Shown: positions 1 through 13,704 of the stretch, one piece after another
How the letters are laid out: every line of letters starts with the position of its first letter
Numbering within the stretch: the first letter of the stretch is position 1
Assembly: GCA_004352715.1 (NCBI GenBank)
Contig: SCFE01000094.1
Coordinates: 40,046 to 104,045 of the forward strand
Reading direction: 5' to 3'
Source: Hofstenia miamia
Taxonomy: Eukaryota; Xenacoelomorpha; Acoela
Length of the DNA stretch: 64,000 bases
Made by a program: the position numbers and the translations under genes
The notes under the pieces: model-generated
Database searches by the model: none
Seen by the model: only the letters and a program-made list of their open reading frames with translations
What the model was told of the DNA's origin: nothing

Positions 1-3000
1 TCTCTTTTGCAATGTTTTTATCTTGAAAATTTAAAGTAATTATTGAAAATATAATTTTTTTTAAAAATTTGGATTTTTTGGTAAAATTTTAGAATTCAAT
101 CCCTTATGGCTCAGTCAATTTTAATTGGATTAGAATAAAAGTTAGTTTTTCCGTTTGTAAATGAAAAATTGCATCTAGAAATGCTTGTTTTACTTGATTC
201 GATTACACTTTCAAAGAGTATTAGTGAAAAATTCAAAAAAATTTCTAAAATTTAGTTTTTTTTGGGCAAAAATTGCAAATTTAACATTGAAGTACTGAAT
301 GAATAATTAATATAATAACCTATAACTTTATATTTAGGTTTATATGAATGGTATATATGTGCACACAAGATTTCAGACCAATAGCATTATTAGTTTTCTT
401 GTATTATTAAATTAAAAAAAAATTAAAAATTTTTCAGGAGATATGCGCTACAGCCCAAACACCAAAATTTAAACGCTCATAGCTCTGTCAGTTTTGGAGC
501 TACAACTTCTATCCATTTAGCAATTTTGTTCAGAATGGTCGATAATATACCACCCCACCCCTTTCCATTGTGATCAGGACACTGCTAGAAGCCATACAAA
601 AAACTGTGTTTCTTATTTGCAAAAAAATCAATATTTTACATTTTATTTACTGATTTCCTTACTCATGTTGAGCTCTGGTACAGTTAAAACAGTGTTTAAA
701 TATGGCACCCATGTGACCAGCTCTAAAATTTGATGAGTATTCCAAAAATCTTAAAATTTTTGAAATCGGACTTGTAGTTCGGGAGATATCAGGATTTTCA
801 GGTTTTTCAAAATTGGTCATTTTTTTAAAAAATGGCCCTAACTCTGTCAATCTTAAACGAATTTTGCTAAAACTCTGAAAAATGCATTCTAAGGGTCCTA
901 TAATGGTGTAGACAAATTTTTAAGGGATTTAAAGTAGTCTAAGGTACCCTAATTTAATTTTGGTGCGTTTAAAATTTTGACCGATATTGACCATTTTCGA
1001 AGACCTATTACTCCACGAATTTGTATTGAAATCATCTGAAAATTATACAAAAGTAGTCGGCAGAGTAGGAGTAAAGACTCCTTAAATATCATTAAAATAT
1101 CTTTCAAATTGACTTAAAAACGTTGATTTTAATTTTTAGTTATGCGCGGTCATTGGTCATTCTCCCCACATAGTTGACATAAGCATATAGTAAAGCTATT
1201 ACCAATTAGGGTGTTTGCAAAAATTTGCTAAGTATTGTAAAGAAATTAGTTGGTTTGCATGAAAATTGATTGATATTTTAAAACATGGAGGTGTATTTGC
1301 TTCAAGAAAAATTGCAAGCATTATTTAAAATAGATACTTTTATAATTATTTACTTTTGAAACTGATAAAAAAGTTTTTGAAAGGAGTTTTAGGGATAAAA
1401 CACATTACAAACACAATTTACAGGTTCAAAAAGCACTTTAAAGAGTTGGTATACTTTCATCTTTCATTCTTTCATGCTTTAATATATCAGTCACATTATA
1501 TTATTTTGATCAGCTTAGATGTTAAAGCTTCCCCATAAATGAGTGATACAGTATATTATTTTGATTGGTTAAGAGGTTGACACTCTCCAAAAAAATGAGT
1601 GATAATTTTAACTCTATTCATTTGTTTTGTCAATGAACAATGGTGAGAAAAACTGCATATACCAAGCAGATTAAAAAAACTTCAAGGTTGTCTGAAGCCA
1701 GAGCACATGGACATTTACCAAAGGTGAAAGGAAAAGACAGCAAAAGACCTGCATTCAAGGTGAAATGCTTTTTAAAGAACAAGGGGAAATTATGATGTCC
1801 ATAGGTAGTCAATGAACTTAGCACATCTCTGAAGAACCTTGGCTACAATACATATCTCTTTATTAGTTGAAAATTGGTGAGTTGTTTACAATTCACAATG
1901 TGTACCAATCTCAAACAAAGTATGATCCAGTGGATAAAATTATTTTGTAAAACAGAAATTGCTTTTGCCTCCCCAAACAATATGCACAAAGAGCTGGAGC
2001 GAAATTCAAAATGTTTATTGGAATTAAAGTTCTTTGATGTCAGAATAAACCTCTGAAATATTTTGCTTGTATACCAAGTATTTTGTTGAAATTTAGTGTG
2101 AAAATTTTATTTTAGAAAGTGTAAATACATTCCTTCTCAGATTTATTTTTATCTAGAACCATGAAAAATAAGAGACAGTTTTACAAAATAATATAAAATA
2201 TATTGGGTAGGTTGGAAACAACAACTCAATCCAAAGAATTGGCAATCATAATATTCTTTTTACAAATATCCTGTTTTCAATGTACTTCAATCTTAGAAAT
2301 ATATGCATAATTTCTCTTATCTTATCTTATCTTACAAAGCTAATTGAAAATTCCATTGTTTTAACTAGAACAACATGTTTTTAATGCAGTAGTCAGTCTT
2401 TGTATAGAGTTTAATTGTGAAAGTTGGTTTCTTCTTTACTCAGTAAGTTGTTTTTATATTTTGAAATGTGAAATTCTCTTTTTCTGCAAAGCTTATACAG
2501 CTAATGAAATTTAGAAATTATTTAATGTCTTGTCCTATGCATTAAAATCTTCTAGAACATATGAATATATATATTTTTTTATAGTAATGACTCATTATTC
2601 AAACACCTTCTCCATGTAGAAGAAATGGGATTCAAAAATCATTTATGCTTTCAATTAATGCTAATATCTCTTAGAGGGTACAATGCCTTTAAACTGTACT
2701 TGTTATAACATTTGATAGTCTTTATAATAATGCTGCCTTCATGCAGAAGAGTGAGAATCAAAAATCAATTATGTTTTCAATCAATACTAATGTACATTAG
2801 AGACTTCAGGACTTCATAACACATAGTAGGGCTTCATCATTCATCATGATAACAAAATATATGCTATTATTAAACACATAAAGCCTTGAATTGTTAAATC
2901 AATTACAATGATAGATAGGATATATTCAAGCTATCATGTAAAGACATACAAATTTAATAATTACAATTAAATGCAGGTGTACATCTGATTGTTATATCCA

Positions 3001-6000
3001 GTAACACATTAATAATTTGCTAACACAACAAAAACCTGTTTGGATGTCAGCCATTCATTGCAAAACAAGGAAAGTTCACAGCAAATTTTAGGAATGGAAT
3101 TATACATTTAATAAATAAATATTCAAAATCACTATCATCACAACCAATTGTTGTGAAAAAATGAACTCTACATGAATATTAGGTGTATATATTTGAACAA
3201 AATGATGGTAAACAAAAAAGAATATATCTGGTTGGTTTATTATCATTGCCCTAAAACAACTGAATGGAACAGTGAAGTTGGTTAAAACAAGAAGAAATTC
3301 AGGAAAAAATTTTCAGCAAATAAATATTAAAATAATATTGTATTTTTAAAGTTCTTTGTTTGATATAATGAATCATGTCATATCTATTGAAAATAGTCAT
3401 GTTTCAGGTATTCAATTTATATATGGTTGGCAATGTTTCATATTAGAAAACCATTTCTTTCATACTATGTTAAAGAATATATCAAATTCATGGCATTCTG
3501 GATGACAAGGGTAAATTGAAGTTTAAGCTTGGTCAATCTAACAATGTTTTATGTTCAGCTATGAAATAGATGCTTTGATTTCATAGTTTTTTGTAATACT
3601 GGGTACGTTTATTGTTGAATGGTACCAAATATGCTTACAAATTTGGGTTTTTATTCAACACTCAGAATTAGCATAGCAGTGCTGGGGTGAATTTATTCCT
3701 TGAACACTTATTAAGCTTCCTATTTCAATCAATATTTGATGTGATTTTAAGTGATTTTATGCTTTTTTGCTATGTTTAGTAATATGGCATTAAATAGTAC
3801 TTGTCTAAGACAATTAATGTAAATTTGATTTGTTAAATTCATGTATTATCATGGAGTCATAATCAACAATCTAAATGAAGTGATGGAGGAAATATCTTTG
3901 CTAAATTGTTAGGACTGGTGAGCTGATACTTTGCATTGATTTCAATCTCAAAATACATGCAAATCTGGAGCTTTGGTTAAGATCTTGAAATACATCTACA
4001 CATAGAAACATTGGTACACCTTTGATCCCCTGAATTTAAGGTTTTTGTTTACATTTTTTGTACTAATTTGCAATATTTCATGTGTTTTCAATATTTCTGG
4101 TTTCTAACTTTTGTATATTAATTGAGCACATATTAGCATTTGCATGTTTTTAGCAATATTTAACCTAACACTTTGCATATGGCTGATATTGTGGAGCTCC
4201 TACACTTACAAAATATTAGTTTGCAATTTTCTCAAAATTCTTAGCAATCTATCTTTAAAATGCCATGTGCCTATATTTTTTACATGTGAATAATGCACTA
4301 TTTACAAGCATTTGCAATTTTAGAAGAAAATCTTGACATGGAGTTGACTAATTTAATGACTGGAAATCATAACCAGTGAAGGGGAATCAAGTGCGTGGCA
4401 ATATGTCAACTAGAAAAACAGTGAATTGCCTGGAAAAATGTATTCTCATTTCTATGGTAACTACACAATACAATGGTAAAGATATCAACAAGACTGTGAG
4501 CAAGAGCTATAAACCAAATAAACTGAAAATTTTGCAAAGTTGACAAAAGATGTAACAGTCAGCAAACATGTACTCCTCTGAAAATCCAAAAAAGCCAAAA
4601 AGAAATGCAGATAAACAACTGTTGTGTAAAAGTAATATCATAATAGTGTATTAATAAAAGCATGTATTTGTATAAATCCTACAAATAGCATTGCATGTAT
4701 AATTAATTCAGAAAACAAAATTGCCTTTATCATGTAAGTCTATATTTCATACACCTATAATGTTTAAGTGTGGCAAATATTTTCAAGTTTTGTATTAGCA
4801 AAAAACCAATTAAAATCATGGAATTTCTTATGGATAGGAAACATTGATGAAAAGAAAATAATTACAACAATTGCAGCAATTTACCATTAGAAACATATGG
4901 AACTTTGTACAATAAAAAATAGCAATGTATTTGAAAAAATGAAAGATGCAAAAGCCTTTATTATGTACGTCTTTATTTATTATGCCTGTAATGTTTAAGT
5001 ATGGTGAATATTTTTCCATTTTTACATTGGATATTAGTGAAAAATGAATTAATTGTATGGAATTTTTACAATGGAATAGCAGCATATTTGAAAGAAATTA
5101 AATGTAACCCTTTGTCTGTAATGCATAGACCCCTGAAAAATAAAAAAATTACAATGATTGTGGTTATTAATCATTAAAATGTGTGGAATTTTTTACAATG
5201 AATAGCAGCATATTTGAAAAATGTGATGTAGCTCTTTGCATGTGATGTTTAGAAAATAGCAAATTTGTACATAGGCTAGTTAAGCAATAAAAACATATGG
5301 AAATTTTATGGATATCATTAGTCAGCAATGTATCTTCACAAAATGCAATGTAAAACCCAGCTAACAATGTCACATATATTAGCAAAAATAGATATGCATA
5401 AATAGCTTAGTCACTAAAGCAAGTATATGAATCATTGTAAAATTGCCCCCTATAAATATTGCAATCATTAAAAATATGTCAGTGATTATGTCATATCTAG
5501 ATGGCATTGCAAGCTCCTTGTCAATATCCCTGAGCAAGGGTGCCCTGAAAGTGATATTTGTGATAAAGGGTTTGCCTTATTTCAACTACTAACATTGGAA
5601 AAAATGTAAGTCTATGAATGTGGAAAGTCATTGACCCTGTATTTATATAATTCTTAATATAAAATACGCTGATAAAATTTTAAAATGTAAGAAATTTCTT
5701 AAAATATAAAATAAATATTTTTAAATGTTATGTATATATTTGTATCAATAAATGTTAATAACCAATTTATGACATTAATATTGTAGAATCTGTCTGAACT
5801 AAATAATGGTTTTTTGACTTAATTGTAATGTCCATTTACAATGGCTTAGACTCAAACAATTTCCTGCTCATAAGTTTCCATAATTCTTTAATGCATAGTT
5901 ATACTCTCTTTATAATCTAACAGTTAACTGAATTCATTTAGATTGACAATAGCTGATCAAAGGGCCACAGCCTGATGCTGAACCATGCAAAGAAGAAGCC

Positions 6001-7387
6001 ATAAATACTCAATTTTGACCACCAGTTACAGTTGATTGGTTTGGGAATCATGGACAATTCTCAATTCTCAATGTGTAATGCATGATTTTGTTGTGTTGCT
6101 TACCCTATTAATCAGTTGCATTGATCACTCTTGTAATTAATTTGCATAGCAATAAAGGAAACTTTGCAACCTGGATGTAATTGCTTGTTTTTGATCTTAT
6201 ATTTAAATACCCCTACAGATAGCATAGATAATATAGATAAAAACCTAAGTACATGTGAATGATCAATGCAGCTAGCAAGAATTTGAGTTGGCATTGTCAG
6301 TCATTTACACTAACTAATCTAATAATCAACATTAATGTGAAGACATAATGGGGCTCATATGTATAATAGATCTTATTATTATACCATAAAAATTTGGATC
6401 TAAAACTGTGGGTTAACCTAGGGGTGACTCTGCAGTTGTTTGAGAACATCTATTATTTGTATGAATGAATTGGTTGGAAAACTAAACAAATAAGAACCAC
6501 TATTCATATACATAACCTAAGAACACTTGTTTATAGTAATCAGGCTACTGGCTGCACCACAAAGAGATGAATTTCTCACTTGCAGCTTAACTGAATTTGG
6601 GAGCATCTGAATACTACTCATGAGCTCAAAAACTGAACTTTCCATTTGCATATTATATCTAAGCTCTAAAGTATAAAATAAATCCAAAATAAATTTATTC
6701 ATTAACTAATAGTACTTTGCAAATGTGCAAACATTTAATTGACTAACAACTCTTCTGCCAATTATTACACAATGTCAGCACTACTTAATTTTGTCCTTGA
6801 TAATTTGCATTTGTTCAAACATTTAATTGTCATGTGTTTTATATTGTGATGTATAACCTTGTTTGACTTGTATGTTTCCTACATCATTCCCATCTCAACA
6901 TGAACTTTTGATGAATATTATCACTCTTCATTGAACTGTAGATGAATCACTATATGAACTTTATCATTTATTAGTGCATTTTATATCATCTTTGTAAATA
7001 TATCTATTATATAAAAATGTTTGTTTTCTCTGTATGGCAAGAGTATGTGTCTGTGAAAGCATGTATTTTATTTTATTTTAAAAATTATTTTTACTTGGAA
7101 ATATTCATTGATTCAACTTTTTAAAAAAGTTTTTGTTTTTCCAATTGACATATGTTGTTGGTGAAAACATTCATTTTTCTAAATGTAAAAAAATATTTTT
7201 GTTTGAAAATATTTGTTAGTTATGACTTTTACTGAAAAAAATTAATGGTATCTTTGAAGATCAAAAATGTGAATTGTTTAATATTTTTATTTGAAAAGTT
7301 ATTTTTGCTTGTAAATGTTAATTATGACTTTTGTCAAGTGAAATTTGCAATAAAATGTAATTTAAAAAAATGTGAAATCGTTTGCAT
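1..7387. other. Gene-poor AT-rich DNA
   Basis: No convincing gene is visible in this stretch; the open frames are short and unlike known families. It holds a pentanucleotide run of CTTAT type near 2316-2336. A diverged direct duplication lies near 2610-2680 and 2742-2810 (both contain GAATCAAAAATCA-like and TTTCAAT-ATACTAAT-like strings). A decayed tandem array at about 4700-5380 is listed separately. The 430-900 part contains phrases such as CTCTGTCAGTTTTGGAGC that look like an interspersed repeat, but I cannot name the family. It may include outer parts of the viral element that begins to the right; no polymerase or ATPase motif was seen. Confidence 0.6.
4700..5385. repeat. Decayed tandem repeats, about 120-245 bp period
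   Basis: Related blocks recur. A CTATAATGTTTAAGTGTGG-like block occurs near 4755 and again near 4987 (CTGTAATGTTTAAGTATGG). An ACAATG-AATAGCAGCATATTTGAAA block occurs near 5069 and 5196, with weaker relatives near 4905 and 5320. The copies are diverged and have unequal spacing, so the array is old. Short open frames on the - strand across it (for example 4828-5085) are by-products of the repeat and not genes. Confidence 0.5.
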
Positions 7388-8304
7388 ATAGTGTAGAATT
7401 GTGGGCTGGCACTCTAATTACACTATAGAACTTGTTGTCACAGCAGAAGGTTGTAGTAGTGACCCTATTATAACAGCCCTGATTCCAGTAAAATAACATA
7501 GAGAAATTATTAAAACAAACATTGGTAATTCATCCAAGTAACTAAGACTTTTTAGGTAACATCCCAGATGACCAATTTGTATGGCTTCCAGCTGAAGTGA
7601 TATCCATAAGGAGAAGTGCTTAACATGATTGAACAGTGCTACCCTAATTGTCTCACATTTTATTATCTATCTCATTGCTAACAGTAAACATCTCATTTGC
7701 ATTGTTATCTCTCATCTCACTAAATAATAGCATGTAGTTACCATGCATTCATGCTTACCAACAGTATAATATCATCACAGTGTAATCAGTTATTGGTGTA
7801 TGTACTTGTTACAATAGAATGACAGGTTTATTATTTCCCTATACATAGCCATATACCTAACCTAAAAGGTCCATAATTTGGGCTACATGAATCTCTAGAT
7901 GCTACATGTCACACCAGTACTTGAGGAAAGTACTCCCAAACTGTTGCCTTAACTTACACAGTTATTTGCACTTTGAAAAAGAAAGTTAATAAAATAAATG
8001 GTAAACAGTAGTAAAGTTGAAGCTAGATAAAATCTATTAACCATTCTCTACATCATTGCTCAATTTATACAATTCAAATTATTACCTGTCTTTGTTTACA
8101 ACTAAAGATCATATGATATTCATGTCATGGATTTCCCTCACAATTTAATTTGAGCAATAATAAAACATAGCACCTAATCGATGAGACATTAAATTATTTT
8201 TGTAAACTAAAATCAAAATAAGACTTTACATCAAAATGACATCATTGCAAATATACAATCAAAAGATAATTATCACAAAATTTCCCTGAGTGACTCTACA
8301 ATAG
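7388..8304. mobile_element. TGTAGA...TCTACA element, copy 1, with ATAG target duplication
   Basis: A 909-bp unit runs from 7392 to 8300. It starts TGTAGAATTGTGGG and ends CCCTGAGTGACTCTACA. It is flanked on both sides by ATAG (7388-7391 and 8301-8304), a perfect 4-bp target-site duplication. A second copy in the same orientation lies at 13876-14775. The TG...CA ends, about 900-bp length and 4-bp duplication fit a solo LTR of a Ty3/gypsy-like retrotransposon. A non-autonomous DNA transposon with short inverted ends (Ginger-like elements also make 4-bp duplications) is the alternative. No coding capacity is visible. Confidence 0.7.
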
Positions 8305-9814
8305 AAATTCAATGGTTTCTATAAATTGATCATTGAATATGAATAGAAAAATTGTTACATTTTGAACAATAGATTGCAAACTAATTTTGTTTATCAACAA
8401 ATATTAAAATGAAATAGAACACCTTCCACTGGTGTCAGAGATAGACTGATTCCTTGGTACACAATTACATCATAGCCACACCAGATATAACCACCAAAGG
8501 TCAAATGTCAATTTGTATCACAGGCTTTGACTCAAGGCATACTATTGTGGTCAGCAATACTGCTTATGCTTTTTGTTTAAGTTTTCTTAGAAATAGCTGA
8601 TTATGCAATGAAGGGGGAGGTATTCTGATTTTGAGCAAAAGCATAGATCAATACTTCATTATCAAGTACATTTATATGTATAGATTAAACTTCAGCTGTT
8701 TTAATGCAAATCAAAGAATGAAAGAATTATAATCCTAAATTGCATCTAAGCTTTTAAATTCAGTAAGTTAATCTGTTTTACATATAGGTACACTTCTCCT
8801 CTTTGAGGTCTTTCTTTGCAAGCATGATTTTGGTATAATTTTATAAAATATTGACTGCAGAGAATTTTTATCATTTGCTTCACTTTCCCAAATACAGCCA
8901 CATTTTTTACAAAAACCTCTAAAATTGATCATTTTTAATAACTTTTTACACATTTCTTATTATTTTGACATGAAAAAGTGTGTTTTACAGATATAATTTA
9001 TTTTGCAGAAGCCTTGCAAAGACACTTAATTTTTTCAACCTAATAATTATTAAATATTTATAATCATTTGATTCACTTTACACCAAATACAACAGCATTT
9101 TTACAACAACCTCAACATTGGCATTTATAATGAATTTTTTATCAATTTTCTATTGATTTTGTCATTTTACAGATAGACTTTATTTTGTAGACACCTTGCT
9201 AAAACTGCAACTACTTTTTCAAAAATTCTATCTAATAGCTATTTTTATATACTTTTTTATCATTTACAAGTTATCTTATGTAACTAATTTTCTTTCAAAA
9301 TCTTACATATTGTATCTAATATTTATATTTTTTTATCATTTCACCCTATCCTTATTAGAGTAATTTATTCTTAATTGATTGTTAAATTTTATTTTTTAAG
9401 CAAAACATAGATCCTGTAATATGAATTTTAAGAAATTACAAGTATTTTTAATTACATAGCAATAGCTGTGACCCAATCCATATTCACTATATGCAAGTTC
9501 CTGATTAATTATAATTATATTTGCACAAATTTGCAAGTTGTGCTTATTCCTTTGGCATATTCCTCTAAAACTATTTGTGTACTAATTACCTTATATTGAC
9601 AATGTTGCAAATAAGAATTATAAGAGTTTTTAAATTTCATATCAAATTTCATACTTTTACTAATATCAATGTCATCAGTACTACTATTTAATTCAATGTC
9701 ATTCTAAAATAGATAAGTTGTGTCAAAATATATATTATTTAAGGAAATAAATGCTTCTTCTATTATTACATTGTGTACAGATAATACACCAAATTTACTA
9801 ATTTGAACATAAAA
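8305..9814. other. AT-rich DNA with a 193-bp duplication
   Basis: No gene is seen. A diverged tandem duplication with about 193-bp spacing is visible. TCACTTTCCCAAATACAGCC near 8879 matches TCACTTTACACCAAATACAA near 9072. The following TTTTACAGATA...TTATTTTG-AGA--CCTTG blocks match near 8986 and 9165. The right edge is the breakpoint of the left arm of the large inverted repeat. Confidence 0.5.
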
Positions 9815-10010
9815 ATCTTTATACAAATCCTCAAAGCTATGCACATACTTGGAATAAAACCACAGATGAATTTTGACAGGTACCCAATATCAATAACTGC
9901 CATGCCATGTGCATTATTAATTGCCTCATCCAAACATGTAGTAAATTTAATCAATCCTGCTGGATGGCATACTCTATCTTCTCCACATCTTCTTATAATG
10001 AGGTGTGAAG
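9815..10010 (-). pseudogene. Penton/minor-capsid-like gene B, truncated copy (left arm)
   Basis: A fragment on the - strand reads CGEDRVCHPAGLIKFTT and AVIDIGYLSK. It matches the N-terminal part of the right-arm gene at 19017-19731 (CGEDGVCHPAELGKFTT). The copy stops at the outer edge of the inverted repeat at about 9815, so the C-terminal half is absent. An internal deletion removes about 60 bp and the normal start region has been lost. Family assignment rests on the better-preserved right-arm copies. It is non-functional. Confidence 0.6.
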
Positions 10011-10189
10011 TGATGGAAATCTTTCCTGAAATTAATGTTTTGTTAGTAAAATATAAAATGAACAATCAATTAATTATGCATAAATGCACTATTCACAAAT
10101 TATATTATTATTAAATTCTAATGCAAGAGGTCATGATTAATTTCCAATTGACAATGCCATTAGCTTTTAACACTTTGGTCCCCATTTGT

Positions 10190-10906
10190 TCAAATATCAA
10201 GTGTGATATAAAATCACCCTGTACCATTGAATCTCACCAGATAGCCTTTAATGGTTATTCTATTGATATATGATTTTGAAGCTGGTTTATAGATCAGATT
10301 TTGTTTTTCATGGTGAATGACAGGGATGGTATTAATTTTTTCTTCATGTGTTAGCAATAGCAGGTATTTATCCAACATGGGCAAACTGATACTACCAACA
10401 CATTGAAGTTCTACAATGTCTGTGTGCATCATTTCAATATGATTTCCACCAAAAATATTGCAGTCATAATTGGTGTTTGTTACTATTTTTCAATATATCT
10501 TTCTGTAAAAGCCTAGAAGATTTCCATGTGGGGTAAATCTATTTCATATTCTTAATCATTCACCATTATTCTTAATCATTCACCATTAGTAAATTGCCAA
10601 ATGTTCTAAATTTTAATGAAATGCCATAGGGGTCTAGTTGGAAGTTTGTATATTGATAGAGTTCATGAAAGCTGTGTATATGCCGTGAATAAATTTCCAA
10701 TCAGGTTATGTATCCATCTTTATTCTTTAAAATCCACATTTGGTATTTAGGATTAAGAAATTTTGTCAGATATCAAAAATCAATTAGTGCAACCTCACAG
10801 GCATTAATATCAGTTCATCCAAATATGTTGTAAATTCATTCAATCCATTGGGACAACATACCCCAACCTTCTAACATTTTTCAGATAATAATGTTACAAT
10901 AACCAT
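10190..10906 (-). pseudogene. Penton/minor-capsid-like gene A (left arm, decayed)
   Basis: The start codon position at 10906 and the stop near 10190 correspond to the right-arm copy at 17938-18649. The open C-terminal piece (10214-10432) begins MMHTDIVELQCVGSISLPML and is nearly identical to the right arm. This TDIVE-x-x-xVG-x-x-x-x-PxL pattern resembles the C-terminal region of the penton/minor capsid protein of Polinton-type elements, which sits beside the MCP at capsid vertices. The upstream half is broken by frameshifts, and a frameshift also separates the open piece from the end. A tandem duplication of ATTCTTAATCATTCACC lies inside it at about 10547-10584. Confidence 0.55.
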
Positions 10907-11017
10907 TACATATACCACACTTCTATGAGTTTGTTATCAGCTGAGTGAACTTGCAATGTAATGTGTGTATTATATTATTATCAAAATAATTTATAAATGG
11001 TACATCAAATAAAAGTT

Positions 11018-11467
11018 TTAGATAATTTTATTAAGACCATTACCACACAAAAAAAATCATTAATAAACAGTAATTTGGAAAACACAAGCACCTCTGGTAT
11101 TTGATAAAAAATAAAAATCATGAAATGTACAATATGCACCACAAAGCAGTGATGTTCCCTGTAAACTTGTTTTTCTATCACCCTCATAAACTTGAAATCC
11201 TAGATAGGCAGTTTAACAATAGTGTTCAATGCCTGGATTATATTTAAAGGGATGTCCAAGAGAGTCTTTGAAAATTAAATTGCCATTGTCATCTCATATA
11301 ATCAACAGCTAATGTGTGCTGGGGTTATTATGTGGGCTTGCATTTGCAATTAGAAATGAGCACTTAACCCAAAATAGTTGAATATCATCCAAAGAATGCA
11401 CACCAAAAAATTGAAAATGGAGTGAAGGAATTTGTAAAAAAATACATCTAATCTCATTAGTGTCCAT
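11018..11467 (-). pseudogene. Adenain-like cysteine protease (left arm, broken)
   Basis: About 150 codons run from an ATG at 11467 to a TAA at 11018, the same borders as the right-arm copy. Motifs in order are DDIQ near residue 20, then PSTH followed directly by TAG, then FKDSLGHP, then LQGTSLLCGAYC. In adenovirus-type maturation proteases the catalytic His is followed by Trp and the catalytic Cys lies in a CGxxC context. Here the Trp codon is TAG, as in the other arm. Further frameshifts and in-frame stops follow. The role in intact elements is processing of capsid precursors. Confidence 0.6.
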
Positions 11468-11763
11468 TAGATATTTATATAATTGTAGAGTTTGCAGTGT
11501 CTAAATTTGACATAGAGCCAAATCAATAAAGATGGGTCACAACCCAAAAGGGGTAAATTACACCAATTAATCCACTATGAGGGTTTATTTGCAAAACTTT
11601 TCAAAACTGACATTGTGTATACTGTGTTTCTGCAATAGGTTTTTCATTACAATTGCAAACTTTAAATGTGGGTATTTGGTAGAGTGAATACAATCTTCCA
11701 CCACTAGAATTTCATCAAGTTTCAACATCTTTCTACAATACAATGATTTGCAAAACACAATTC

Positions 11764-12640
11764 TTACCCCTTTATAACCTTTTGCTGTTTATCAATATTG
11801 ACATTGGAATTGGTTTCCACCAAAATGATAACTTCCATCAATTTGGTGAGCACATTTTTAAAATCCAGTATTAAACATATATTTGCAATGCATAATTCAG
11901 GATACAAAACCTTGTTGTTGGCCTGTGCAATGCTAGTCAGATCAAAAACCATAATCATGTGTTTGTTATATTGTGTGTAGGGTATTTTCCCACCATCATT
12001 ATTTATTCCCAGAGTTTTTATTGATTGATAATATGACTGTTCATATTTGTCATCTCCAACTAACATGGGGGGTTTATGCCATATTTGATCCTCCATGGGT
12101 TATAGTAACTTGATGGAATCCTCTGAATTTATATGAAAATGGATTTGTAAACATTGTGCCTGTAAACTGGTGATTTGGAACAATTGCCAATTTGATTCTT
12201 CTAACAGGCTTATTGGAAAAAACATTTCTTCTAGTAAGTGTGTTCTAGCCCACTAGAATTTTAAATGTAGGCGTAAGAATTCTTGTAAAGTGGTATGTAA
12301 CAGGAGTAATCAATAGCACATTTTCAATTGCTAAATGAACACTTTCTGTGACTCTGAGTTGCTTAGAGTTAGGAAGGCACCTGTAATTTGTGTTTTGTAA
12401 TCTGCATTTACATCTGCAATTAAGGAAATGTTATCTAGTGATCTTAAAAGCTTTAGCTGAATATCAATACCAGGTATAAGTAATTTTTAACATTGGAAAA
12501 AATCAATGGTGAGAGGACCATAGAATCTTGCCACCTGGCTTTCCCTGGTTAGAGCTCTATTTCTAAACTGACCATCCTTTTCATCACAATCTTTTATCAG
12601 TTTATCAGGGTGTTTTCATAATAATACCACATCATTGATA
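11764..12640 (-). pseudogene. Major capsid protein, C-terminal part (left arm)
   Basis: The best piece is 110 open codons at 11764-12096, with NNDGGKIPYTQYNKHMIMVF, VLYPEL and VIILVETNSNVNIDKQQKVI, ending at a TAA. Upstream, toward 12640, the - strand reads RALTRESQVARFYGPLTIDF and KLLIPGIDIQLKLLRS in shifted frames. These match the right-arm copy and the double-jelly-roll MCP family of Polintons (the family behind the F54H12.2-like proteins of invertebrates). The C-terminal region is better preserved here than in the right arm. The N-terminal part is absent because the inverted repeat ends inside the gene. Confidence 0.65.
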
Positions 12641-13704
12641 AAGATTATTTTAATAAATATTTTAAAGCAATTGTTTTTTATCATCATTCCAAAGTAATGT
12701 TTATAACAAATTTAAAATGAAAATGAAGCATGTAGATTTTTTCAAGGAATTTTCAGAAGATTTACTAAGTGAAAACACAGTTCAAAACTCATTAATAATA
12801 TGTCATTATATGGGTGAAACTGTGCTACAATCAGACGCATTTGCCTTGTGATAGCTAGAAGACATTTAAATTGTGCTGTTGTGGTAATCACCAAATCAGT
12901 TTTTTCAAAGGGACATTACTCAAGTCTAATTCAGAAAAAATGGTTCTTGAATATTTTTGTTTAATTCAGAAAAAGTCTAAGATACAACATCTAGGAGATG
13001 ATCAAACTTTAAATTTAGTACAAGGAATCATTTTTAACATTCAGTAAGGAATTATCCCACTTGGTGATGAAAAGACTACATTTCTAAAATACCATCAGTA
13101 TTAAAACATTTAAAGTTGAAAAAAATTGGAATTTTAAGAACACCAGATGGACTAGATTTTTCAATTGTCTTTTGCACATTATGATGAACTATATATAATA
13201 TTTAAATGCATTATAATCTCAAATCATTATACATGTCTGTGGTTGAAATGGTGCTTATTTTTCTGGAAAATTACAATAGATTAACATCAGATTGCTGTCA
13301 AGAACAATGTATTGACAGTGACAGTGTGCAGCTAAAATACAACCAGGTGAGAAAACATTATTCTAGACAACAACAAACCCCCTTCATTGAAGATATATAT
13401 GGGTAAAATGCAATGATGTTCAAACACCCACACAACAGCAATGTCAACAAGATAACACAAGTGGTGATGAATTTAAAAAAACTTTTTAAAAAATTCAAAT
13501 ACAAGCACTCTTGTACATGCTGATACAATGTATACAAGTGCCAGCTCAGTATCATTTACCAAATTCAAAAAATTCCTTGCAAACACCAAACAAAAGACTG
13601 AACCAGCATGTACCTGCAATTTTAAAAGTCATTGGAACAATCCCCACCCATTTGGTTAAAAATAATTGTGTTTATGAGGCTATAAATAGAAAGGAACTTA
13701 TGGT
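12641..13704 (+). other. Spacer of the inverted repeat, unassigned short frames
   Basis: This single-copy stretch lies between the left arm and the integrase. It holds several short + strand open frames, for example 13206-13406 (66 residues) and 13511-13714 (67 residues). They have no motif I can assign. I looked for the P-loop expected of a packaging ATPase and for polymerase motifs and did not see them. By position it could be decayed coding sequence of the viral element. Confidence 0.4.

Larger units (their letters stand above)
9815..12640 (-). repeat. Left arm of a 2.8-kb inverted repeat (Polinton-type genes)
   Basis: Read on the - strand, this segment matches the + strand at about 16361-19274 almost from end to end, with scattered indels. 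In order it carries the MCP C-terminal region, an adenain-like protease, penton-like gene A and the start of penton-like gene B. The inner edge is near 12640, where TGATGTGGTATTATTATGAA (- strand) corresponds to 16364 onward on the + strand. The outer edge is near 9815, inside gene B (the shared GAGGATTTGTATAAAGAT ends at 19274 in the other arm). Relative to the right arm it lacks about 140 bp (right-arm 17148-17287), about 190 bp before gene B and about 60 bp inside gene B. Confidence 0.85.

Noticed and set aside
1640-1795. A 51-codon strongly basic frame (MVRKTAYTKQIKK...) that could be a small DNA-binding virion protein
   Set aside because: It is short, isolated by 14 kb from the recognised viral genes and has no motif; chance or repeat-derived openness is as likely.
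9803-10114. A 103-residue + strand open frame
   Set aside because: It is the antisense shadow of the left-arm copy of penton-like gene B.
12641-13704. Packaging ATPase or polymerase gene in the spacer
   Set aside because: No P-loop or polymerase motif was found in any frame.
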